Source of the DNA: Helicobacter sp. MIT 11-5569
GTDB lineage: Bacteria > Campylobacterota > Campylobacteria > Campylobacterales > Helicobacteraceae
Direction of reading: 5' to 3'
Assembly (NCBI RefSeq): GCF_000765695.2
Contig: NZ_JRPB02000012.1
Location: forward strand, 1 to 38,366
Length of the DNA stretch: 38,366 nt
Below are positions 32,015 to 38,181 of this stretch, piece after piece; position 1 is the first letter of the stretch; every line of letters begins with the position of its first letter. The notes under the pieces were generated by a model, which had not been told where the DNA came from, searched no databases, and saw only the letters and a list, made by a program, of their open reading frames with translations. The position numbers and the translations under genes are program-made.

Positions 32015-32322
32015 TACCAAACACCCATTTCATCACCAATTAACTCCTCGTTGCCTTCCTTTTCACTAATCCAAATCCATTCCTTAATATTTTTGGTGAA
32101 CCAAGCAATTTCCATAAGATTACCATAAACAAAATTTCCCAAACGAGCTAAATCATTTTTATCTCCCATACAATGATAAGTATATTTATCTTTTTTGATA
32201 AGCTTACAATCTTGTGCTATTTCATCAATTGCTTTATACATATCTTCTAAATTATATTTACCCTCTCTCAAAATTTTCTCTTCATCCAAGACGATTTTTG
32301 TGCCTAAAAGTGGATATGCCAT
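32014..32322 (-). CDS. Candidate VapX-like antitoxin partner of VapD, 102 aa
   Basis: This acidic 102-residue protein is encoded directly upstream of VapD and coupled to it by a TAATG overlap. Segments include YKAIDEIAQDCKLIKKDKYT, GDKNDLARLGNFVYGNLMEI and EWIWISEKEGNEELIGDEMG. The position upstream of a VapD RNase and the acidic character suggest the antitoxin; the family assignment is by position, not by a motif I know. The ATG follows AAGGAG by 6 nt, and the start of the leftward operon lies in the divergent gap with virB2. Confidence 0.6.
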   Translation of the reverse strand: MAYPLLGTKIVLDEEKILREGKYNLEDMYKAIDEIAQDCKLIKKDKYTYHCMGDKNDLARLGNFVYGNLMEIAWFTKNIKEWIWISEKEGNEELIGDEMGVW

Positions 32323-32484
32323 TATTGACTCCTTTTTTGCGTTAATTGTAATAAAAAATATCTGATTCTAAAATAAAACCATAAGTCAAATATTAATCTA
32401 ATTATATAACAAAATTTAACTCATTAATTTAACTAATATATTAACAAAAATTAATCATTCATTTTTATTAAGGAGAAACAATAA
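32323..32484. promoter_or_regulatory. Divergent control region between the vapXD-resolvase and virB operons
   Basis: This is a 162-nt AT-rich region with no ORF. AAGGAG sites face outwards on both sides (32334-32329 leftwards, 32470-32475 rightwards). Sequences like TTAATTTAACTAATATATTAAC (shown here in parts: TTAATTTAAC, TAATATATTAAC) resemble the AT-palindromes but lack a clean TATAAT. The promoter of the whole T4SS operon should be here, but I cannot fix it. Confidence 0.45.
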
Positions 32485-32748
32485 ATGAAAACAAGGTTAT
32501 GGTCGTTATTTTTAATGAGTCCAATGCTTCTTTTTGGTGCTGGTGGTATTGATAAAGTCAATACTTTTATGGAAAATCTAAGCACAGCTTTATACGCAGT
32601 TGGTGCGATTATCCTCACAATTGCTTTTATGTGGGCAGGTTTTAAAATAATGTTTCAAGGGCAAACACTTAGAGAGGTTGCTCCTGTATTTATCGGTGGT
32701 GTTTTGGTTGGTTCAGCATCAGCAATTGCTGGATATATCATCGCATAA
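32485..32748 (+). CDS. virB2: VirB2/TrbC-family pilin
   Basis: The protein has 87 residues: a signal peptide (LWSLFLMSPMLLFGA), a short polar segment GGIDKVNTFMENL, then two hydrophobic helices (LYAVGAIILTIAFMWAGFKI and VFIGGVLVGSASAIAGYIIA) joined by QGQTLREVA. This is the layout of VirB2 major pilins. It is the first gene of the rightward virB operon, with AAGGAG 9 nt before the ATG. Confidence 0.93.
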   Translation: MKTRLWSLFLMSPMLLFGAGGIDKVNTFMENLSTALYAVGAIILTIAFMWAGFKIMFQGQTLREVAPVFIGGVLVGSASAIAGYIIA

Positions 32749-32772
32749 TCTTACATTGCAACGAGGTTAATA

Positions 32773-35541
32773 ATGCAAAACAATCCGCTTTTTAAAGGCT
32801 TAACGCGTCCCCCAATGATTTTTGGAGTTCCTATGACACCGCTCTTTGTTGTAATGTGTGGAATCTTTCTGCTTGCATTTTACAGCCAAAATATTTTTCT
32901 GCTTGCATTTGCAATCCCCACATTTTTCATCATGAAAGCAATGACAAAAAGGGATGATTTTATATTTCGTTTAATGTTTTTAAAAATGCGATTTTTTTCC
33001 AACCCTGCTTCTAAGAATTACTATAAGGCTAAAACTTATAGCGCAAATTCTTATAGAGAAATGCCTAAAAATTCAGATTTTCCAAAAATCTCTGTTTTTG
33101 GGCTTAAAGCAGAACCTAGTTTTGAAAAACTTATTCCCTTTTCGTCTTTAATTAGTGATTCTGTGGTGATTACAAAAAATTATTTTTTAATCTCAACTTG
33201 GGAGATTAAAGGTATTAACTTTGAGGCAGAAGAAGACGATGAGCTAGATACAAAAAATGATCTTTTGAATATGTTATTTAAATCTTTTGCAAATGAGCCT
33301 GTGAGCTTTTATTTTCATAATTGTAGATATTCCATTGAAGATAGGCTCACTTCAAAATTTAACAATGCTTTTTTAGAGGAGATTGATAGAAAGTATTATG
33401 AATCCTTCAAGCAAGGGACATTAAGAAAAAATGCTTTGTATCTCACTTTAATTTTTGATCCTCTAAAGGTCAAAATAGAAAAAACAGCTTTTATGAAAAG
33501 CTCTTTTGAGAGTAAAAGAAAGATGATTAGCCTATTTCTAATGAAATTTGGAGAATTTACAGATAGACTAGAAGCAAACCTTAAAGATTTTAGTCCAAAA
33601 AGATTAAAAACCTATTCAAAAGATAATAAAACATATTCTCATCAATTAGAGTTTTACAACTATCTAATCGGTGGTAAATTTAATCCTATAAGAGTATTGT
33701 CAGCTCCAATAGATCAATATCTAAATGGCAATTTACAAAACATACAATTTGGACACGAAACCATCCAATTTAACAGCAATCATGGTGAAAAAAGATTTGC
33801 GCGTTGTATTGAAATTAAAGACTATACTAGCGAAACTTTCGCTGGAATCTTAGATGTTTTAATGTATTTAGATATTGAATATATCATCACGCAAAGCTTT
33901 TCACCAATTCCTAGAATAGACGCTAAATCTGCAATTTCTAAACAGAAAAAACAACTCATTGCAACTGAAGATGATGGATTTTCCCAAGTGGCAGAAATTG
34001 ATGACGCATTAGATCAACTCACAAATGGAGAGATTTCCTTTGGCAAATATCATTTTTCAATTCTTGTTTATGGTGATTCTTTAAAAGAATGCAAAGATAA
34101 CGCAAATGAAGTTATTACAAGAATGAATGAGCTAGGATTTGGTGTAACTTTAGCAACAATAGCACTTCCTGCTACTTTCTTTTCACAATTGCCAACAAAC
34201 TTCGCCATACGCCCACGCATTAATCTAATCTCTAGCCTTAATTACTCTTCTTTAATTGCTTTACACAATTTTGCAATGGGTAAAAGAAATAAAAACTGCT
34301 GGGGAGATGCAGTTACGATTTTAAAAACACCAAACAAACAACCTTATTATTTCAATTTTCACCAAAGCTCGGGGGCAAGTAAAAATGACTTTGGCGACTT
34401 CTTTTTAGCAAATACTTTAATTTTGGGGCAAAGCGGTGGCGGTAAAACGGTCTTTATGAATTTTATTGTTAATCAAATGATGAAATATGCGAATAAAGAT
34501 ACTTTCCCCGATGATGTTCCTGAAAAAAATAGAAAATTTACAGCGGTTTATTTAGATAAAGACAAAGGAGCTTTAGGCAATATTCTTTGTGCTGGTGGTA
34601 GATATATTAGCATTGAAAATGGTAAGCCAACAGGATTTAATCCTTTCATGGTTGAAACCACACAAGAAAACATAAGACAACTACAATCTTTAATCAAGCT
34701 TTTAGTTACTAGAAATAATGAAATTCTAACAACTAGAGAAGAAGAAATGCTCAATAATGCAGTAAATTCCATTATGAAAGGCTTTGATAAAGAGGAGAGA
34801 AAATTCCCTATTTCATTATTGCTAGAAAACCTAACAGAAAATGTTGATGATGATAATTCTCTTAAATCAAGACTAGCACTTTTTAAAAGAGGTAAGCAAT
34901 TTGGCTGGGTATTTGATAATGAATTTGATAATTTAGATTTTCCTGATGATATTAATCTTTTTGGGATTGATGGGACTGAATTTTTAGATGATAAAGATGT
35001 ATCGGGGATTCTAAGTTATTACATTCTTTGGCGTGTAATGAGCTTAACTGATGGTAGAAGGCTTTGTATTGATATTGATGAGGCTTGGAAGTGGCTAGAA
35101 AATGAAATTGTGCAAGAAGAAGTCAAAAACAAATTTAAAACCATTAGAAAGCAAAATGGCTTTTTAAGACTTGCTTCACAAAGCTTAGAAGACTTTTTAA
35201 AACTCAAAAATGCAAAAACACTCATTGAGCAATCTGCGACAATGGTTTTTCTACCAAATCCAAAAGCTAAAGATGAGGAATATGTTGATGGTGTTGGTTT
35301 AAGTTATGACGAATATATGATTATTAAAGGATTTGATCCTGCAAAAAGACAATTCTTAGTCAAAAGACAAGATGAAAAAGCCATCTGCACTTTAGATTTA
35401 AGCTCTTTAGGAAATGAGAATCTAAAAATCTTATCCACTGGAACAACTTATATAGACACCATAGAAAAAATCTTCGCGCAAGAGGATAAAAGCCTTGATG
35501 AAAAAGTCGCAGAGCTTAAAGAATTTTATAGGAATGAGTAA
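32773..35541 (+). CDS. virB4: VirB3-VirB4 fusion ATPase
   Basis: The protein has 922 residues. The first 75 are a complete VirB3: LFKGLTRPPMIFGVPMTPLF, then two membrane stretches with a 15-bp in-frame repeat (32866 and 32896, encoding FLLAF twice). The remainder is VirB4: a CagE/TrbE N-domain, Walker A GQSGGGKT (about 551-558), and a Walker B region with RRLCIDIDEAWKWLE (about 763-777), followed by KQNGFLRLASQSLEDFL. VirB3-VirB4 fusions are usual in Campylobacter and Helicobacter T4SS. The ATPase powers pilus biogenesis. Confidence 0.94.
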   Translation: MQNNPLFKGLTRPPMIFGVPMTPLFVVMCGIFLLAFYSQNIFLLAFAIPTFFIMKAMTKRDDFIFRLMFLKMRFFSNPASKNYYKAKTYSANSYREMPKNSDFPKISVFGLKAEPSFEKLIPFSSLISDSVVITKNYFLISTWEIKGINFEAEEDDELDTKNDLLNMLFKSFANEPVSFYFHNCRYSIEDRLTSKFNNAFLEEIDRKYYESFKQGTLRKNALYLTLIFDPLKVKIEKTAFMKSSFESKRKMISLFLMKFGEFTDRLEANLKDFSPKRLKTYSKDNKTYSHQLEFYNYLIGGKFNPIRVLSAPIDQYLNGNLQNIQFGHETIQFNSNHGEKRFARCIEIKDYTSETFAGILDVLMYLDIEYIITQSFSPIPRIDAKSAISKQKKQLIATEDDGFSQVAEIDDALDQLTNGEISFGKYHFSILVYGDSLKECKDNANEVITRMNELGFGVTLATIALPATFFSQLPTNFAIRPRINLISSLNYSSLIALHNFAMGKRNKNCWGDAVTILKTPNKQPYYFNFHQSSGASKNDFGDFFLANTLILGQSGGGKTVFMNFIVNQMMKYANKDTFPDDVPEKNRKFTAVYLDKDKGALGNILCAGGRYISIENGKPTGFNPFMVETTQENIRQLQSLIKLLVTRNNEILTTREEEMLNNAVNSIMKGFDKEERKFPISLLLENLTENVDDDNSLKSRLALFKRGKQFGWVFDNEFDNLDFPDDINLFGIDGTEFLDDKDVSGILSYYILWRVMSLTDGRRLCIDIDEAWKWLENEIVQEEVKNKFKTIRKQNGFLRLASQSLEDFLKLKNAKTLIEQSATMVFLPNPKAKDEEYVDGVGLSYDEYMIIKGFDPAKRQFLVKRQDEKAICTLDLSSLGNENLKILSTGTTYIDTIEKIFAQEDKSLDEKVAELKEFYRNE

Positions 35542-35544
35542 CCA

Positions 35545-36219
35545 ATGAGCGATAAAGAATTAGAAAACAAAATATTAGAACTTGAATCATACATTAACGA
35601 AGCAAAAAAGAGCATTGAGAAATGCGAAAAAACAATCAAATATCTAAAAGATATTGTTTGGGATAGACAATCCAAAAAAGAAAGCTCCAAAATGCACAAA
35701 GTGCTAGAGAATACCAAACCCTACACAATGGTCAAAAGCAATGTAGGCGACATTAAAGTTGATAAAGAATTTATGGAAAAAGAAACCAAGAAGCATTTAA
35801 ACAATCCAAATTTAAGAGGTATGGTAACCACAGAAGAAATGCTTAGCTTCCCTAAAGTAGCTAAGAATGTAGATGCTGAAATTGATAAAAGAATAAATAA
35901 TTACACTTGGAGAGTAAAAGCTAATGATGAGAGTATTTTAAGATATGGGAGCAGAGAATATGAAATAGAAAGAAAAAATATTAATAGACTTCTAACTAAT
36001 CATTCAGAAACAGAATATGGAGAAAGGCAGGGTAGGGGCGAACAGGGTCAGCTTCGCCGAGAGTTTAACGACCGTGATTTTCTCCGTCCTGCTACTAACA
36101 TTATACCGCAAGAAAATAAAAACAAAATTGATTTTCAAGCAAAACTAAAAGAATTTAGCAGCAAAAAGAGCAATGCTCCTGTGCAGATTCAAACTTTAAC
36201 AATGGGGTTTAAAAAATGA
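35545..36219 (+). CDS. Accessory protein with shared-type C-terminal tail, 224 aa
   Basis: A coiled-coil N-terminus (ELENKILELESYINEAKKSI) is followed by a central globular part (VTTEEMLSFPKVAKNVDAEI, INNYTWRVKANDESILRYGS) and an Arg/Gly-rich patch (ERQGRGEQGQLRREFNDRD). A tail related to the shared one follows (DFQAKLKEFSSKK), here ending GFKK instead of an L-x-R. It lies between virB4 and rha2 and overlaps rha2 by 4 nt. No family recognised; it is a further candidate substrate or adaptor of the secretion system. Confidence 0.7.
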   Translation: MSDKELENKILELESYINEAKKSIEKCEKTIKYLKDIVWDRQSKKESSKMHKVLENTKPYTMVKSNVGDIKVDKEFMEKETKKHLNNPNLRGMVTTEEMLSFPKVAKNVDAEIDKRINNYTWRVKANDESILRYGSREYEIERKNINRLLTNHSETEYGERQGRGEQGQLRREFNDRDFLRPATNIIPQENKNKIDFQAKLKEFSSKKSNAPVQIQTLTMGFKK

Positions 36220-36773
36220 GCAACACAAATATTATTAATATCAATAATCAAAAGGTTGTGTTTGAAAATAAAGATGATCAAATTTTCTGCACAAGCTTAG
36301 ATATAGCAAGGGTATTTAGTAAGCAGCATAAGGACATTTTGGAAACAATTAGGAATAAAACTAGAAATGAAGAAACTAAAAATTTTAACGAGCGGAATTT
36401 TCGGCTCGTTGAATATAAAGACGCCAAAGGGGAAATGAGACCTACATATCAGCTTACCAAAGATGGCTTTTCATTTATAGCTATGGGGCTTACAGGCAAA
36501 AAAGCAGATTTATTTAAAATCGCTTTTATTAATGCCTTTAATAAAATGGAGAAGCTCTTGCAAAAAGAAACTCCAAGCCATAATAAATATTTAATGGATT
36601 TAATGAATCTTATTAATCCAAACTTACCCAAAAACGACTACAAGGTTAGTGTGGTTATTACTAAAAATCCTTACTCCAAAGAATCCAAAAATGTTTTTTC
36701 TTTGGATTATCTTGTAGATAACCGCACACCAAAAGATCCAACCTCAAATCAAAAGGAGTTTAACAATGAATAA
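36216..36773 (+). CDS. Rha-family protein 2, lacking the tail
   Basis: This 185-residue paralog of the 5377 gene has FCTSLDIARVFSKQH, NFRLVEYKDAKGE, YQLTKDGFSFIAMGLTGKKA and INAFNKMEKLL. It aligns with Rha1 through the DP motif near its end (TPKDPTSNQKEFNNE), then stops where Rha1 continues into the shared tail. So the plasmid keeps one Rha with the tail and one without, both inside the T4SS operon. The ATGA overlap with the previous gene and a 8-nt overlap with ssb show tight coupling. Confidence 0.85.
   Translation: MSNTNIININNQKVVFENKDDQIFCTSLDIARVFSKQHKDILETIRNKTRNEETKNFNERNFRLVEYKDAKGEMRPTYQLTKDGFSFIAMGLTGKKADLFKIAFINAFNKMEKLLQKETPSHNKYLMDLMNLINPNLPKNDYKVSVVITKNPYSKESKNVFSLDYLVDNRTPKDPTSNQKEFNNE
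36387..36410 (+). repeat. Intragenic hairpin in rha2, covarying with the one in rha1
   Basis: AACGAGCGGAA (36387-36397) pairs with TTCGGCTCGTT (36400-36410) with one G-G mismatch and a TT centre. It occupies exactly the same eight codons as the rha1 hairpin. Two base pairs differ between the genes and both are compensated (C-G to A-T, T-A to C-G), which suggests selection on pairing. Confidence 0.7.
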
Positions 36774-37191
36774 TGTCAATTTAATCGGCTATTTAGGCAA
36801 GGATTTTGAAATAGGCAATACAAGCAGTGGAAAGCTTTATGCAAAAAATTCTCTTGCCATTACTAAAAGGTGGAAAAATGAAAAAGGGAATGATGAGAGT
36901 AGCACAACTTGGATTCCTATTGTGTTGTTTGGAAAGAGTGCAGAAAATGCTTCTATGTATATCAAAAAAGGTTCTCAATTTGCGTGCAGTGGAGAATTAT
37001 CCTCTAGTAAATATCTTGATGAAGCAGGAAACACTAGAACAATACTAAGCGTGATTGTTTCTAAATTCTATTGGCTAGGCAAAAAGGATAGTAAAGATAC
37101 ACCACAAATCACACAAGAACCACCAAAAGAACCGAGTGTTGAATACGAACACCCAACAATGAATATAGAATCTGAAGAAATTCCATTTTAG
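36766..37191 (+). CDS. ssb: Single-stranded DNA-binding protein
   Basis: The protein has 141 residues. The OB fold starts MNNVNLIGYLGKDFEI, followed by the family segments SLAITKRWKNEKG, TWIPIVLFGKSAENA and KKGSQFACSGELSSSKYLDE. The tail is proline- and acid-rich and ends SEEIPF, the acidic tip by which SSB recruits repair and replication proteins. Plasmid SSBs protect the incoming strand and dampen the SOS response. It overlaps rha2 by 8 nt and sits in the T4SS operon ahead of virB5. Confidence 0.95.
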   Translation: MNNVNLIGYLGKDFEIGNTSSGKLYAKNSLAITKRWKNEKGNDESSTTWIPIVLFGKSAENASMYIKKGSQFACSGELSSSKYLDEAGNTRTILSVIVSKFYWLGKKDSKDTPQITQEPPKEPSVEYEHPTMNIESEEIPF

Positions 37192-37200
37192 GAGATATTT

Positions 37201-38181
37201 ATGAGAAGTTTTAAATTTTTAACCACAAGGAAAATCCATCATACCCCAACGAGTGGGGCAAAGCTAATAAGCCTTGACTACAATTATACAAAGGAGTATA
37301 ATTGCAACTATGATGAATTTAGCGGTATTCATCTTAGCTCCTTTAGGGGCTTAGATTTTGACCACAAGGGTGCGAACCTTGTGGCAAACACCCCACGCAA
37401 TTATACCAAAAAACTCACAGCCTCGCTTCTTAGCCTATTCCTATTTTCTAACATTGCATTTGGTGCTGGCGGAATTCCTGTTGTGGATGTTGCTGCAAAT
37501 CAACAAATGGCAACACAAAATGCTAAACAAATCGCAGAGTGGGTTAAAGAAGCTTCAAGGTGGGCAGAAACCGTATCGCACTATCAAAAACAAATCCAAG
37601 CTTACAAAGATGAATTACTTTCAAAAACAGGCATAAGAGATTCTGTTGCTTTTATGAAAGATATTAAACAAATTTATTCTGATTTTTCTGAAGCTGGGAA
37701 AAATATACAATCTTTTTATAACGATGTTTTAAGAAATCCAGAGCAATTTTTAAGCCAAAAAGGCAGTGAAATTTTTAACAAATACACGAGCTTTGATAGA
37801 TGTAATTTTGATTATATGACACAATCAGAAAAAAACATTTGCAAAGTGGATTTAATCACTTATGCTGCGCAAGTAGAAACATATAATCAAGCTTCCATAC
37901 AAATGGACACAATTAGCGAAACGCTTAAAAAACTGCAAGATAAATTAGCCAACACTAAAGACATTAAAGAAAGCGCGGATGTTGGCAATGCGATTCAGCT
38001 AGAAGTCGCAAAAATTCAAATGGTTAAAAATCAATTAGATTTAGCAAATTCAAGCTATCAAAACCAAAGAAATATACAACAAGATATTGCAATGCAAGAA
38101 TATTCTAGGTCGTTCGACACTATTTTAAATTCAACAATTACAGATGAAGACATTGCAAAACATTTTAAAAGAAATAAATAG
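37201..38181 (+). CDS. virB5: VirB5/TrbJ-like T4SS protein, with an atypical 5' end
   Basis: From the first ATG (GGAG 6 nt upstream) the frame gives 326 residues. The Sec signal segment (LTASLLSLFLFSNIAFGAGG) begins only near residue 71, too far in for a normal signal peptide. The mature part is helical (QNAKQIAEWVKEASRWAETV, YQKQIQAYKDELLSKTGIRD), as in VirB5/TrbJ minor pilins, and contains two cysteines (RCNFDYM, NICKVD). The codons before the signal segment coincide with a toxin-antitoxin candidate on the other strand, which looks inserted. GTG 37381 (AAGGG 10 nt upstream) would give a normal 266-residue preprotein. Residues 313-325 are identical to the EexN tail. Confidence 0.82.
   Translation: MRSFKFLTTRKIHHTPTSGAKLISLDYNYTKEYNCNYDEFSGIHLSSFRGLDFDHKGANLVANTPRNYTKKLTASLLSLFLFSNIAFGAGGIPVVDVAANQQMATQNAKQIAEWVKEASRWAETVSHYQKQIQAYKDELLSKTGIRDSVAFMKDIKQIYSDFSEAGKNIQSFYNDVLRNPEQFLSQKGSEIFNKYTSFDRCNFDYMTQSEKNICKVDLITYAAQVETYNQASIQMDTISETLKKLQDKLANTKDIKESADVGNAIQLEVAKIQMVKNQLDLANSSYQNQRNIQQDIAMQEYSRSFDTILNSTITDEDIAKHFKRNK
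37244..37258 (-). terminator. Short GC hairpin beyond the toxin 2 ORF
   Basis: CCCCA (37244-37248) and TGGGG (37254-37258) form a 5-bp stem with a 5-nt loop, 5 nt beyond the stop of the 22-residue ORF on the minus strand. There is no T-run after it, so it may stabilise the 3' end more than terminate. Confidence 0.35.
37264..37332 (-). CDS. Candidate type I toxin peptide 2 (22 aa, Ibs-like), antisense to virB5
   Basis: This very short minus-strand ORF encodes MNTAKF followed by IIVAIILLCIIVVKAY: almost entirely Ile/Val/Leu, ending in Ala-Tyr. Ibs toxins of Escherichia coli have about 19 residues, the same composition and also end in a Tyr. A perfect AAGGAG (37343-37338) lies 5 nt before the ATG. 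TATAAT at 37405-37400 gives a leader of about 60 nt with an 8-bp hairpin. A TTGACT-N17-TATAAT promoter on the opposite strand sits inside the ORF. Those four features together fit a Sib/Ibs-type type I module. Toxicity is inferred. Confidence 0.62.
   Translation of the reverse strand: MNTAKFIIVAIILLCIIVVKAY
37274..37302 (+). promoter_or_regulatory. Antitoxin / internal virB5 promoter (TTGACT-N17-TATAAT)
   Basis: TTGACT (37274-37279) and TATAAT (37297-37302) are separated by exactly 17 bp, close to the ideal sigma70 promoter. Transcription would start near 37309 and run across the start region and leader of the minus-strand toxin. No terminator follows before virB5, so the same RNA may become the virB5-virB6 message. 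An overlapping inverted repeat CAATTATAC/GTATAATTG (37281-37289 and 37296-37304) may bind a regulator. Confidence 0.7.
37309..37400 (+). ncRNA. Candidate antisense antitoxin RNA for toxin 2 (3' end not defined)
   Basis: The RNA predicted from the promoter at 37274-37302 is perfectly complementary to the first codons, the ribosome-binding site and the whole leader of the 22-residue toxin ORF. This is how Sib RNAs silence Ibs. I give 37400 only as the point where overlap with the toxin transcript ends; no terminator is visible, so the RNA may extend into virB5. Confidence 0.5.
37362..37384. repeat. 8-bp hairpin shared by the toxin 2 leader and the alternative virB5 start
   Basis: CCACAAGG (37362-37369) and CCTTGTGG (37377-37384) pair perfectly around a 7-nt loop. 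On the minus strand it structures the toxin leader. On the plus strand it locks the alternative GTG start of virB5 (37381) and part of its AAGGG site in one stem. Confidence 0.7.
37400..37405 (-). promoter_or_regulatory. -10 box (TATAAT) for toxin 2
   Basis: The minus strand reads GGTATAATTGCG. A start near 37393 would place the toxin AUG about 60 nt downstream. No -35 is apparent. Confidence 0.5.

Noticed and set aside
32866-32910. A 15-bp direct repeat (TTTCTGCTTGCATTT, twice, 30 bp apart) in virB3/4
   Set aside because: It is an in-frame duplication within a membrane helix pair and is adequately explained by local slippage. It is not a separate element.
37310-37354. A plus-strand micro-ORF encoding MMNLAVFILAPLGA at the start of the antitoxin RNA
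   Set aside because: It would be nearly leaderless with no ribosome-binding site downstream of the predicted transcription start. The opposite-strand ORF has a perfect site and a better promoter arrangement.
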